In this document: positions 1-13,200 of the stretch, piece after piece
Numbering within the stretch: position 1 is the first letter of the stretch
Layout: each line of letters opens with the position of its first letter
Assembly: GCF_036711975.1 (NCBI RefSeq)
Contig: NC_091976.1
Span: 21,452,001-21,516,000, forward strand
Direction of reading: 5' to 3'
Source: Onthophagus taurus
Taxonomy: Eukaryota; Arthropoda; Insecta; Coleoptera; Scarabaeidae
DNA length: 64,000 bases
Program-made: the position numbers and the translations under genes
Notes under the pieces: model-generated
Databases searched by the model: none
What the model saw: only the letters and a program-made list of their open reading frames with translations
Told to the model about the DNA's origin: nothing

Positions 1-99
1 TTTCTTCTATGTTAATTATTTCTTTATCAATTGCATTTAACCTAAAAATTTTATTTAATTTTATTAATATTAATTAATATTTTTTTTAATAGAATTTAC

Positions 100-3000
100 C
101 AAGGCACTGGAGAAGGCGCAAAAGGAATCAAAGGGCTTTGAGGTGGTGTTAAACTATCAGTTGCACTCGGACGTCTCACCACTAAATCTCTTGGTAAAGG
201 ACCTGGTTTTCTTTTACTTGGTCGATTATTTGCGGTTAGATCAGTGTTAGGTCGCTTATTTGATTTATTTGTACCGGGAGCACCCACTAAATCTATGTCG
301 GCTTCATCAACCTTAAAAAATATTCCAATCAAATTATTACAAAAAAAAATAATTGAAAAGTACCATCATTCGTTTATCAATTTTAAATGGATTCCCAAAC
401 ATATGCTGCCTAACTGGGGCTGATTCAATTTCGCGTAATTGAGGAGTTTGCTTTTTAAGATACTCTTGATAATTTCCCATTTGCGAAATCGGAAGTGAAT
501 GGGCACTATCCTGGTCTAAAGCTACGTAGTCGGATTGAAGGAAATTGTTTCGCATTCTTGCAACCTGTTGCATCAATCGATTTCGAGGAATATCAAAAGC
601 GTTCCGAAAACTAACGGTGTGACGCTCTTTATCTAGAGCCCCAACAAATAAATTGCCTTGTTCCATGAGCTGTTCTTTTAAATTCGAGAATTTATCGACT
701 AAAAGCGGGTGACTGATAAGATCTTTTTTTAGTGTTACTTTTGGAAGGATTCGAAACTGTTCTGGCGTATTAAAAATCGCCTTTGATGGCATCTAAAAAA
801 TATTAGGGATAAATTTTTAAAGTTAAAATTTGATGTGTTCATTTACAGAGCTTTGTCTTTGTATAATTTCATTACACAATCTATCGTATTCATTTTTTGC
901 TTGATTTTTCATCTTCTTTAAGTAGTTCATTACGGAATAACTAAGGCAGTTATCGGCATTTTCTGGTACTAATGATGAAGCTAAAGCAACCGGAGCTCCT
1001 AAATTATAAAAATAAATTAATTAAACTTTGTCACATTATAACAAAAAATCATTCATACCCATTCTAGTTAAAGCTCTTCGTAATGGTGTGGCATAATACA
1101 CAGGCAAAGTTCTTAAATAGTTTTGAAATTGATTCCTCCAATCGTTTGTTGGTTTACATCTGTGGACCTAAAACATATTGATCCCAAAAACAATCGTTTC
1201 TTCGATTTTAATGAATTAAAACATTTTTTTTCTAACCTTAAATAATTCATCTAGTAAGGGCAGTAGAACAGGATAATTATAAGGCATCACAAAGAGATTA
1301 ACACAGTTTAAGTTCGTGCTTGCTTTTAAATATCCAAATGGATGACCAACGTCCGAGTTTTTATAACTGTTTGCAACAAAAACCTATTTAAAAACAAATA
1401 AAAATATTTATTATAAAAAAAACCTTTTCAAGATGCAGTTAACATTTAAGAACTAACACTAGAACTAGAAACATTCAGGTTTAGCTGTACGTCTCTTAAG
1501 ACAGCACCGACAATGACGAAATTATAATTGATTACAGTCATGAGGGTATCGTATTATTCAGTTTGTGACTGTTTTCACAGCTATTAGCAATTTAGTCATA
1601 TGTAAAAATGGTAAAAAAAGACATAACATCCAATGAAGCAAGTCTACGGCGTTTAGGATTCAAAATTACTGTAATGTGTGAGTGCAGTGTTTCATATGTA
1701 AATTCTGGACCAATGATTAACAATGCTTATGAAATAAATTGACGAATAGTGTTTGTAATGCGACTTATAGGAGTTGATTTAAATGGACTCAATCTATTTT
1801 GCGGCTTGATGGATCTTCTTAGAAAATTCAATAAGAATACCTTCGCTGGATGCTTCGAAAACGTTACCAAATCAGCTGAAACAATTTATTAGCAGAGTGT
1901 AAAAATCGTCGTGGACGAAGAGAAGGCTAAGATGTTAGAAAAAGAAGTTTCAGATGCAAATTTGACAGTTTCTGGAGATGGAACATGGAAAAAACGCGGT
2001 CATACTTCTCGTTTCGGAGTTACAACTCTTGCAGATCAACAATTGCAAAATCAACTTACTGTAAATGTTGTGAAATATGGGAAAAGAAAAAACTTACATA
2101 TTCTGAAGAATATGAACAATGACTCGAAGAGGAAGACGATTGTGACGCAAATCATGAAGGATCCGCTGCGAAAATGGAGGTTGTTAGTGTGAAGGAAATG
2201 TTTAGTCGTTCGATTGAGGAATATGGTGTAAAGTTAAACCGTCATATTGGTGATGGTGATAGTGCTACATACAAAGGAATAATAAGTCTAAATCCATATG
2301 ACGTCTGTTGGTTCAATGGATACAAGCCATGAGACGCAAAGTTCTCCATACTTTCACATGAGGAACACCAAGACGAGGAGAAAGTCTTCTTGTAGTGGTA
2401 GATGGACTGCGTTCTATCGATTGAAGACTTTGTTCAACTTTATTCTGAGTTTGCACACCTGCACGTTGAGAATGAATACTTGTACTTGGAACAGAACAGT
2501 TTTCATGCAATCTGGAATTTCGGTTAGGAAACCGTGTCCTATAGTCTTGACGAGCAGCACGTGTATTTCCATTGCAGAAACCGTAACAAAACACCATATC
2601 AGCATATTCTGCATGAGTCAATATGTGGCATTATCAACAACTTAGTCGACACGTAACCCAAATAATATTAAATGTTAAACATTGACAAATGACTGTTTCA
2701 CAACAGCTGTGCGTGATATAAATTTATGAATTAACTGGCTGAATCTCAGTTTCCTTTGAGAATTGAGCACATGTTTATAGGAACTTTTCTGCTTAAAATG
2801 AACAAATCCATAACATATTAACCTATGTACTATACCTCATGAAACACCCTGTATTATAAGATAGTCATGCATAAGCATGTTTTATTGTACCATGATCTAG
2901 GATATTTTTGATTGGGTGAAAACTGTCGATTTGACATCAAAAAAACGGCGATTTTTTTAGAGTAAAATAAGTTTTTCTCTAATATTGCCTTAATATTCTC

Positions 3001-6000
3001 TAAAATCCTAGGTCATGGTACGGAGAATATCTTCTATTTTAACATCGATATTTGTTTTTTTCATTTTAGGTACTGAATCAACTGTTATCGATGCAGCAGT
3101 GAAAGAACTTTTTTTATGAGTGTTTCATAGCGCATAAGTCGCTAAAATGTTAATATTTTTATACAGGGTGCCCATTATGTATGGAATATAGTATATATTT
3201 CGGTAAATGTCGGCTTTATAAAAACACATTTTATACAAAAGTTGTTTAATATTTTATTTGCCATAATAAGACAGCATTCAATCGTTTTTAATTCAGAAAA
3301 CAAATGAGTAACGAATAAAACTTGAATTTTTTTAAATAGCAATATACCCTTTCGTTAGACTCATTTGATAGAGATTACTTTTCTCTTTACGATGACGATG
3401 ACTCTTACATCACAAAATTTTTGAAAAAAATGTAAAAATTGTTTATTAATAAAAATTAATCAATGACATTAATCTAGATATCCGAGATCGTCAAGTACCT
3501 CGAATTATTACCGTAAATTAAATTTACATACAAAATAAAACAAATAAACGAAAAATTAGCGTACATTTCCAATAATTCGAGGTACTTGACGATCTCGGAT
3601 ATCTAGATTAATGTTATTAGTTAAATTTTCTTAATAAACAATTTTTACATTTTTTTCAAAATTTTTCTGATATAAAGGTACTAAAATTTTACGTCATCGC
3701 AAAAAGAAAAAAATCTCTATCAAATGAGCCTAACGAAAGGGTACATTGCCATTTAAAAAACTTCAAGTGTTATTCGTTGCTCATTTGTTTTCTGAAATAA
3801 AAACAATTGAATGCTGTCTTATTATGGCAAATAAAATATTAAACAACTTTTGTATAAAACGTTTTTTTATAAAGTTGATACCTACCAAGATATATACGAT
3901 ATTCCATACATAATGGCACCCTGTATAGTTCGATAATAGACAAATACATTCTAAAGCGCCCTTCACACGATCAATATATACTGTCAATATCTGAGTATTG
4001 ACAACATTATTGAACGTGTGAGTAGAAAGATTGACATATTGTCAATATTGAAAATATTGATGGAATGATTTGACGAAAACGAAAATATTTGATATATTGA
4101 CAATACATATTAACAGTCTGAGGGAGATATTTATAATCCTGCGTCAGTACGATTATATTACGGATTATATCGCGTAATAATGAATTCAGACAGATATACT
4201 TTATACTTTATTTATTTTTTTATATCTTTGACTGCCAACGCAAAACTAAGTCAATAAATATTGCTAGTCCGAGGCAATTACAATTTGTCATTATTTATTG
4301 ACCATATTGACAATATTTTATTGACAATATATATTGATCATGTGAAGGGCGCCTTAAAGTTTCAAAACATTCGATGAAATAGTACTTAAAAAAAAATCCT
4401 AAACATCACCTAAATTCTTTAGTAATCATACTGATATAGCTCCTTAATTGTTATTCACTGCTAGATTATTGTATATTTTTATTAAATTAAAAGTTAAACT
4501 AACACTAAACCTAGAACTAACATCATTTTAAGGTTAACATGAATAAATGTTATTTTGACACAAGGTTTATAGAACATAAGGTTACCTCATTCCCTATGTC
4601 TTTGTAGTAGCGATTATTACCCCGCAAATTGACGTCACTGGTTCGATACAGTCAGAATAAAAGATAGCCTATACGTGCCTATACTGTGGTACAGTCTATA
4701 TAAAATATTTAAACCTTGCATCGTGTTGTGTTGTTCATAGAACCAGCTATGTCACTGACCCACCTTGCCTCTCAGAGGAGGAGAATCGGTGTTGGGTAAC
4801 CTTATGTTCTATAGACCTTGATTTTGACATATAAATGTCAATTTTGAGGTTAAAAATTAATTTTTAGCACCATTTTTCTTCAATACCCGGTTATTTTGTA
4901 CAATTTCAATATTTCCCTAGTCAATTGACTGTTATCACTGTAGCAGTGGATGAACTTTTTTTATGAGTGTTTTGGGACATAGCGCATAAGTCGCTAAAAT
5001 GTTACTATTTTTCTATGAAAAAGTTATTGTATATAGTTCGATAATAGACAAATACATTCTTAAAGTTTCAAAACATTCAATGAAATACTTAAAAAAAAAT
5101 CCCAAACATCACCTAAATTCTTTAACAATTATTGTATATTTTTATTAAACTAAAAGTTAAACACTAAACTTAGAACTAACATAATTTTAAGGTTAACAAA
5201 AATGTCATTTTGACATATAAATGTCAATTTTGAGGTTAGAAATTATTTTTTAGCCAAATTTTCCACCAAATTATATATATTAATTATTAATTTAAAAAAA
5301 TCTCACCTGCCAACAAATTGTAGGTTGTTTCCTTGCTAATATAAATTGTGTTAAAGGTGATGGTTCCAATTCGTATTTATCAAAAGGTAAATTTTCAATA
5401 ACCATGGGATCTGAACTAGTGCATGTAAATTTAACATTAGGATGTGCCGTACGAGGTGGTAACATCGAACCGGTCGAGTCAGGCCAAAAAGATTCCGGAA
5501 GCGGCCAAAAACCCACTGGATATCCTTTTTGTGTGCTTCTTGGAACATAAATCATTTTTCTACATGTATACCATGATGTGTTTTGTATAGCGCGTTCGTT
5601 TACGTTTGGTAATTCTTGTGCGAAATCGTCTTTGACGAATTCGTCCTTGATTTCATCACCTTTTTCGTTAACCGTTAATGGAGGATCTGGACCGATTTTT
5701 TCAAAGTTTATTACAACACCATTCTGTACTTTTTGTACCAAGCTATCTATGCATTGATTTAACATTCTATGAGATGTTATGCAATAAGATCTACCCCCTG
5801 TTACTTCACACATTGCATCTATTGGGCTACTATCGCTTGGAACTAAACCGGTGTCTCTTTCTATAGCAGGAGTTCCTGATAATCTTAAGACTAATGAAAA
5901 CAGTCTTTGGTCCCATCGAAACGGCTCTCTCGTTAATTCGTATCCCGGTAGAGTATTGTTCATTGGTAAATTAAACTCTTCGTGAACCCCATTAATATTT

Positions 6001-6634
6001 GATAACTTTCCACCGTCCGTTATTAAAACGATAACGGAAGTTTCTAAGAAAAAAGGGCATCTTCCTTGACCGTATGTATCTATTCCGGAAGTCATTCGAT
6101 TTATATTTAAAATATCAAAGGCTTGTTTCACTGCAACACCCATTGTTGTCATTGAATAACATTGTAAATTCTTTAATTCATTCATAAAAGTTGCTAAATT
6201 TTCTTTCCAACCTATTCAAAATTAAATTAAAAAAATGCGATCATTAAATTCACCAATAAACCTTGAACATTTATTTTATAACTTAACAACTTTGCTCAGT
6301 TATCAATTATCACCACAACCATCATTAAAAACATTTAAATATATTACCAGCTTTAATATTATTAGGTGGATCCTCAAAAGTAAGTAACATATAACGATCA
6401 ATCCTACTTTCGGGACTTCTCTGTCTCATTTTAACAAACGTTTCAACCGCTGATTTAGCAACGTCCAGTAGCGTAGTACGACCGCCAACGTATGTCCTAA
6501 AAAAATACCGATAATGTTTATATTGTGGAGATAACCTATAAAAACTAGGGGGGAATTTGCTAAACGATGGTTATATTAGCGCACCTTTGAAGCATCGAAG
6601 CCGACGTGTCAATAAGAAATACAATTATCGTCAT
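100..6634 (-). CDS. INTS6: Integrator complex subunit 6 (5' part; 3' end beyond window)
   Basis: Subunit of the nuclear Integrator complex, which binds RNA polymerase II and processes snRNA and other nascent transcripts. Eight exons join in phase: 6585-6634, 6348-6496, 5307-6211, 1237-1383, 1059-1167, 847-998, 364-792, 100-311 (717 codons seen). The N-terminus has a von Willebrand A fold with the metal-site motif DTSAS near residue 9, then GWKEN, YGQGRCPFFLE and CEVTGGRSY, as in INTS6/DICE1. The middle matches the family closely (LPFDKYELEPSPLTQFIL, GHPFGYLKAS, NLFVMPYNYPVLLPLLD, NPFKIDKRMM). The last exon here ends in a good donor (CTTG|GTAAAT) at 100, so the TAA read there is intronic. The conserved C-terminal INTS6 domain is not seen and should lie left of the window. 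A 3.9-kb intron (1384-5306) is packed with transposons. The family call is firm; the exact exon edges are inferred. Confidence 0.93.
1441..1510. repeat. Palindromic CTAG-type repeat, partial copy (intron of INTS6)
   Basis: Contains ACTAGAACTAGAAACATTC followed by a GTTTAGC half-stem and the GTCTCTTAAGAC loop. This is one arm and loop of the palindrome family seen in full at 34430-35000 and 38375-38850. The second arm is missing. Confidence 0.6.
1608..2310 (+). pseudogene. Decayed Mutator-like transposase fragment
   Basis: Translation in shifting frames gives blocks typical of insect Mutator-like (MULE) transposase genes: an N-terminal YEIN.RIVFVMRLIGV block near 1725, VSGDGTWKKRGHTSRFGV near 1970, and later EEYGVKLNRHIGDGDSATYKG near 2215-2280. 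The GDG/GDGDS acidic motifs belong to the catalytic domain. In-frame stops and frame changes show it is dead. It lies in the big INTS6 intron in the orientation opposite to the gene and stops abruptly at about 2310, where another element begins. Confidence 0.7.
2313..2621 (-). pseudogene. Transposase N-terminal helix-turn-helix fragment (DUF4817 type)
   Basis: A 102-codon open stretch begins MTHAEYADMVFCYGFCNGN and continues with AARQDYRTRFPNR and later STTTRRLSPRLGV. This is the pattern of the DUF4817 helix-turn-helix found at the N-terminus of insect mariner-like transposable elements. Only the DNA-binding part remains; no DDE/DDD catalytic domain follows. It abuts the Mutator-like fragment on the other strand, so one inserted in or truncated the other. 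Confidence 0.65.
3164..3923. mobile_element. Foldback (long inverted-repeat) non-autonomous element, TA-flanked
   Basis: Almost the whole 760 bp is a palindrome centred near 3545. It opens CAGGGTGCCCATTATGTATG and closes with the inverted form, CATACATAATGGCACCCTG. Inner matches such as GATCGTCAAGTACCTCGAAT (about 3487-3506) recur inverted at about 3571-3590. Both ends are flanked by TA, as in Tc1/mariner-like insertions. No coding capacity. Confidence 0.85.
3954..4353. mobile_element. Short inverted-repeat element (MITE), PIF/Harbinger-like
   Basis: Left end GCGCCCTTCACACGATCAAT and right end ATTGATCATGTGAAGGGCGC form a terminal inverted repeat of about 30 bp. The interior is rich in TATTGACAATAT. 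Compared with the unfilled copy at 5060-5075, the target duplication is best read as TAA, the usual Harbinger target, though a longer TTAAAG-type duplication is possible. Boundaries are uncertain by 2-3 bp. Confidence 0.75.
4561..4820. mobile_element. 260-bp inverted-repeat element with 9-bp target duplication
   Basis: Left end CAAGGTTTATAGAACATAAG and right end CTTATGTTCTATAGACCTTG form a terminal inverted repeat of about 26 bp. ATTTTGACA occurs immediately before (4552-4560) and after (4821-4829), and once only in the paralogous empty site near 5208. A 9-bp duplication suggests Mutator-type mobilisation. No open reading frame of note. Confidence 0.85.
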
Positions 6635-7206
6635 TGTGAAGACGTTTTATGACGTTATTTCTACCTGGGCATTGTCTTTTTTTAATAAAAAAAAAAACTT
6701 CTCTTGTAACGAAACAGGTCCGTTCTCGCTAACGGTTACAAACGCTTTGAGGCTTTGACGTTATGAGGTGACAGTTGATTAATGAATATAGCCGCATTTG
6801 GATTAATTTTAACCCCACCACCAAAGAAAACCATAAAATAGGTTGGGTTTAAGAAACAATAAGACGGCCGAAATTAGATTTAATTAAATAAAACGAATTA
6901 AACGATTAATTTTATTATACTTAACGCGTTTTAAGTTAATATTTATGAATTGAATTAAACAATTAATAATTTTGAATTGATTATTTTTATTTGTTGTGGG
7001 TTAAAAAAATAAAGTAAATTGTTATCTATGGATGATGATAACCGTCACATGCCGACAAAGATGGTGGGGGTTAACTCCAATGGGACAATGTTAACTTTGA
7101 TTCTTTTGATGGTTTTCCACTTTGCGTGCTAATTTCCAAGAAAAAACATGACTGTATGAGTGATTATTAATGAATTAGAAGTTTTAGTTTGATCAATTTA
7201 GTGAAG
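6635..7206. promoter_or_regulatory. Divergent intergenic region between INTS6 and bestrophin
   Basis: This 572-bp gap separates two divergently transcribed genes, so both promoters must lie here or in unseen leader exons. I see no clear TATA box or repeat. A GC-richer patch lies at 6700-6780. The sequence after 6890 is very AT-rich. Confidence 0.4.
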
Positions 7207-10200
7207 ATGACGGTCACGTATACAGCAGAGGTAGCAACGAGTAGATTAGGATGTTTTTTAAAATTATTAACAAGGTAATTATTAACGTGAAATTATCAGT
7301 TTTATTTCATTTGTTTTCTTGTAATTAATATGTCAAATAAAATAATTTGAGGTTATATAAACAAGTCAAATTCAAAGAAATAGATTTAATATAAAAAATT
7401 CTTTTTTTAGGTGGAGAGGAAGTATTTATAAGTTAGTTTGGTTTGAACTAACAATATTCTTGGTGCTGTATTACTTTTTCAGTATTTTATATAGATGTGT
7501 ATTGGTATACGATGAAAATGCTAAAAGGTATTAATAAGGTTTAATTTAAGAAATTAAATGATCTCTAAGAAATTGTATTCTTTGTTTTAGTACTTTTGAA
7601 AATATTGTTAAATATTGTAAAGGTTACATGGATCTGATACCAATTTCGTTCGTTTTGGGATTTTATGTATCAATAGTTATGACGAGATGGTGGAATCAAT
7701 ACACAACTATTCCATTTCCTGATCCTTTGGCTGTTTTTGTTAGTTCAACAATTCATGGTATGGTAAGTTCATCAATCTTAATCTTTAAATTAATGCCATT
7801 AAATTTCATTACAAACTTCTTTAGATTTTGTGAAAAATAATTTTTTTAACATTGATGAGAAGTAAATTAAAAAGCACTCATTTTTTAAATTGACCTTAAA
7901 TTGTTATGTAAAGATATGAAACAAAATAAAATTAATTAAGTGCAATTTTGCTAAACATAGTGTAATTTAAAAGCTTTAGATTTTTATGACCTTGGATGTA
8001 GCATGTTTAAAATAGTTTTCGTAATGAAATAGTCCATTATATTTTAAATTTAGAGTGTAATAATTCATTTTACAGTAAAAGGAAAATCTGCCAAAAGAGA
8101 CAAGATTTATTTTTAATAATTTTAAAATACATAAAATACTTAAGCAAGTTGATTGCAATCAATTATTATTATTACGAAATAATCACAAAATGTGATAATA
8201 ATGAAATAATTGTTATTAGTATTTATTCTGATTTAATTTTTATATTATTTCCTAATTCAATTAGTAAATAAAGAAAAAAACCATAAATTTTGATTAGATT
8301 AGATAAGAAATTTTGATGAAAACTTTATTTTAGTCTTACTATTTGATAATATATACTGAATGTTTTAGTTGTTCTCGTTTTACCAACTAATTTGTTACTA
8401 TGAGTCATTTCCCAGAACTTTTTTTTCTGTTAAAAACTAAAAACTCTGCGCGTTATGTTTTATTTTAGTTTGTAACATTTTTTACGCTTCATAGATGATT
8501 GCTTTGAGTTATGACGCAAATCGTCAAGCTTATCTATTAAGAATTTAATTACATGATTCCGACAAAGAAAGCTAAAACCCAAACATTTTGCAAATACTTA
8601 TTTTGTTATCATTATTTTACTATTATACCGGGTGAGGTGAAAATAGTTTCAAATAAAACTTTGGGGGAAAATATTCTGTATAATAGACATAACCATCAAA
8701 GGAAATACAACCGCGATCATGGGCAGAAAAGAATATAATATAACTTCATGTAAACACAAAATTTGTTTTCTTGTTTCATATGAAACATTGCTGTAAATTT
8801 GAATATTGCGAAATGACTTCCTATGCGCAGGACTTCAGGATGTGATAGCTTGTCCAAAAATTTGAAAAAAAGTCTATCAATTTACCCTCTAAATTGTCCT
8901 CTAAAATTAAAACCATTTTCGAGATACAGGGTGTTGAAATTTAATAAAAAAATCGTTTTTTACCGTTTATCGTACAGAAAACAGCGTTTGTAAGCATTTT
9001 CTACTCATAATAAGCTAAGTTTTGTGCGAGAAAAAATTTTTTTAATGTCATAATTGGTGAAGATTTTGAAGGGGTAGTAGTTGTTTTTCTCCCCAACTTC
9101 TACGTCACTGGAAAAAGTACGATTTTGAGACGCCCATTTGAACCGTCAATGTTTACTACACAAAAAAGGTACTGTAGGTCATGATCTCTAAAGTTGACCC
9201 TTTTCGAGAAAAATCAACTTTTATGTTGAATAACATAGTCAATTTTTTGAAATAAATATTTTATTTTACAGTTAAACAAAATTTATGTAAACGTTAGAAC
9301 ATCCTGAAGTCCTGCGCATATATTATTAAACACCCTGTATATACCATCTAAATGTGGTAAGGTCATACGAAAATTTGAACAAAGCCATAATATTGTATAT
9401 CCAAGAATTTCATCTGAATTAATAGAAAGTAAATTATATCAATTATTGATAAGATAATGTATAAATTGGAGAGATAGAATTTAAGGAGTTAAGAAGCGAT
9501 TTCGATTTTAATGAAATTTTAGTTTCTTCTATATCAAAATATTTGACACTTGTTTCGGCATGTATGACCAAAGCAACATAACCTAACCATACAGTAAGCC
9601 AATCTAATCTAAAGCAAGCCAATCACAACTCAAACCAATCACATAGCAACTCAGCTGCAAAGTAGTTTATCTTGAAAGTAAACCTCAAAGTAATCTATCT
9701 CCAAAGAAAGCCAAAGTACTTCAATCCAACCACACCTCACAACCATTTAATCTATTCAACTACAAAATAAGCCAAACAAAACTCCACTCCAAATGAAGCT
9801 AACCCAATCTCCAGTAACTCATCCACAAAGCAATCCATACCAACTCCAAATCAATCCAATCCGACTCTAAACCAAGCCAACCTGACTACAAAGTAGATTT
9901 ACTTACTTGATTTATTTCCTGTCGCTCCTGGTGGAACATCTGGTCTGACGTCTCTATGTTTTCCAGACTTCCATTGCATTATGTCATCTCCGTGCTTCTT
10001 GGTGGTTCCAGTCCAGTACTGACATCTCAACCGCTCCATGAGGCTTCCTTAACGTGTGGCCAATCCATCGCCGTTTTCTCTCCTTGATTTGGTCATTAAC
10101 GGGTCGTTGGTTTTCTTTTCCACGAATCTCCATTTAACCTCACGTTTATAATGCTTTGCAAGCATTGATTAATAAATGTCTTATAATTAATAAAGGATGT

Positions 10201-13200
10201 CGAACCTGTAATTTGTTTGACATCCTCTTGGTGACTTTCCATGTTTCACACCTATATAAGAGGACTTAATATAGGTTGCTCTTGAACAAGTAACGTTTTG
10301 TTCTTTTCGAAATGATGTTATTTCACCAGATGGGTTACAAGGGCACAAATTCTGTATATTCGTTCCTAACATTATCTTGTAAGCGGTGGTGTTGGTTGTG
10401 CTTTTTTGATACCCACTATTGATTACCATGCCAATTTTAAACTTAATCCATCCACTAGTGTTTTTGCGGCGGAAGCAATAGCAATTTTGGAGGCCTTAAA
10501 GTATATAGATAGAAATATACGCCCAAATAGTAGCGTTAGTATATTCACTGATTCAAAAAGTGTCCTACTCTCTATAAAACACAGGAAACACACCTCGAGC
10601 CAGCTTTGTACCAGCTTGTTCTAGTAGAAATTTTGAACAATGTCAACAGGTTAAATGATCAAGGCCATGTGGTAAAACTTTTATGGTTTCTGTATACACA
10701 AAATTTCTGTGAAAGTAGGCAAAGTTCTGCAAATTTTACGTCCTCAAGTCTATTATACATTCCCCACTGAATACTATTTCTTTTTCCTTCAATAAGCTTT
10801 TTGATCACTCTATCCAATACTAAATAGAAAAAGTACTTGCCTCACCCCAGACTTGGTATGGTAATGATCATACCAAGTTTGGGGTATTACAGGTATACAT
10901 TACCACAGAGACTGTATCGGTTCTCGTCTGAACCCCAAAGTTGGCCGATCAAAATTTAAAGCAATTAAGCTCACTCCAAATCGAATCTAACTCAAGCATA
11001 ATGCATGCCAATCCAACCAAATTCAAAAACAGTGAAACTGTAAAAGCAACTCATCTCATTGCAAGTCAGACGAGACACGAGTTAGATTATCTTGGGTAAT
11101 CATAAAACTATTCAAACAAACTTCACATCACCCCAACATAACCCTAACGTAAACCAACCCAACTAAATCAAGTCAAACCAAAGCATACCATCGCAATGCC
11201 AAAGTAACCGAATCCACCCTGCTTGCAATCTGACATTAAAGCAAGGCAATCCAACAACAAAGCAAGATAACCAACCCAACTGTGAAGTAAGTGAACTCTA
11301 AAATAAATCCATCCATAAAAAGCAACCCCATCTATTGTGATTCAAGCATGGCACAAATTCAAGCCAACTTTGACTTTAGTAGTGTTTCTTTCTTTCCACT
11401 TTATAGCCTTGATACTTTGATGTCTTTATAAATATTTTAACAATTTTTATATCTTTCTCTTCTAGATCTACCATTATCATATGCGGTATCTTAGTCCAAA
11501 TTGAATCTGTCGAAAGAAATTCCAACATACATCATTCACCAGTTGAAGAATTTCCAATTTCTTGTAACACAAGACTTTTGTCGATGCAGATATAAATTTT
11601 GTTGAGCCACATGATCCTAAGTGCGTGTTTTAATCTATATTTCAAGGAAAAATTTTTTAATAATTAATTTTCCATTGTTAAAGAATCAGATTTAAATTAT
11701 TGTCATCTTCGGCATATCTCCCTAATTTGGTTTGAGAACAATTTTGGTATTGTTGATATGAATATTTTGGATTCTGTGGGTTTTTGGTAAAAAAGCTGGT
11801 AAAGTTAATGTTTAGAACGTTAATTATTTAATATAAGAAGTTTTATCATGTCTATTATGATACAACCTACGATCACCTGCTGCAATCAAACAACGATTCG
11901 ACTTCTTTAAAATTACCTAAATATTTTAAATACCTTAAAATAATTTACTCCTTTTTTCTTGATTTTTTCCATCCTTAAATGCCCAATTTTTTAAATTACT
12001 CGAAACAAACATATTACATAACTTAAAAACAAGGTTTATTTACCGTTTAATTCCGAGAACGCATTCTGTTTAAGCTTAAATTATCGTGTAAACAATTTTG
12101 TGTTTAATAATTTTTTTTTTGTTATAGGATGAAGGTGGTCGAATGATGCGACGTACAATAATGCGTTACGTCTGTCTTTGCATAACAATAATGTTCACTG
12201 GTATTTCTCCGCGAGTAAAAAAACGTTTCCCTTCATTGGACCATTTAGTCGAGGCGGGTTTGCTGCAGGACAGCGAAAGAGAAATTATAACCGATTTAAA
12301 CGCAAAATTTCCAAAATACTCGAAATATTGGATGCCCATCGTTTGGGCAGCTAGTATAATAACGAGAGCTCGAAAAGAAGGCCGAATTCGCGACGATTTC
12401 GCCGTTAAAACGATGCTAGATGAATTAAATAAATTAAGAGGAAAATGCGGATTATTGCTCAGTTTTGATACTATAAGTGTACCTTTGGTTTACACTCAAG
12501 TGGTGACTTTGGCGGTGTATACATATTTTTTAACGACTTTAATGGGTCACCAATTTATCGATACGAGTGATAACAATTATTTTAATATGTATTTACCCAT
12601 TTTTACTTTATTACAATTTTTCTTTTATATGGGATGGTTAAAAGTTGCAGAATCACTTATTAATCCATTTGGTGATGATGACGATGATTTTGAAATTAAT
12701 TGGATGATTGATAGAAACTTGCAGGTGATAAATAAATTGAAATTGTTATGAATTGGAGTCATTTTTTTGTATTTTAGGTTAGTTATTTAATAGTTGATGA
12801 AATGCACCACTCACATCCTGAATTAGTGAGAGATCAGTATTGGGATCAAGTGTTCCCTGCTGAACTTCCGTACACGTTAGCTGCTGAACCGTTTCGTGAA
12901 TCGCATCCTTTACCATCAACTGCAAATATTGCAGTTTATCGCGATGATATTCTTCCACCTACGTCGGTTAAAGTTGACGATAATCAAATTTACAGCGATA
13001 TGAACAGTGGGATTATGTTCACTGCTAAACCATCACATTTAAAAAGGGGAACTTCGCAATCTTCTAATATAGGTACAACTGTTCCAGGTAGAATAGATTT
13101 TTTGCACATTTATTTAATTAATTTTGCACCCAAACAAATTATGAATTAAAGTTAAATTTATTTATTTATTTTTAGATTCAATATCTCGAGTAAGTTCGGT

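Larger units (their letters stand above)
3070..5200. repeat. Two diverged tandem copies of one sequence, the first split by three insertions
   Basis: Text at 3070-3161, 3924-3955, 4354-4560 and 4821-4860 is repeated nearly uninterrupted at about 4920-5230. Shared blocks include AACTTTTTTTATGAGTGTTT, GCGCATAAGTCGCTAAAATG, GTTCGATAATAGACAAATAC and ACATCACCTAAATTCTTTA. The second copy therefore shows the state before three elements (3164-3923, about 3956-4352, 4561-4820) landed in the first. Part of the unit (AACACTAAACCTAGAACTAA) belongs to the palindromic CTAG family. Confidence 0.75.

Noticed and set aside
2298-2645. Plus-strand 115-codon frame
   Set aside because: It is the shadow of the minus-strand DUF4817-type transposase fragment, which has recognisable motifs.
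3781-3987. 68-codon minus-strand frame in the foldback at 3164-3923
   Set aside because: Falls entirely within or across the inverted-repeat arm; not coding.
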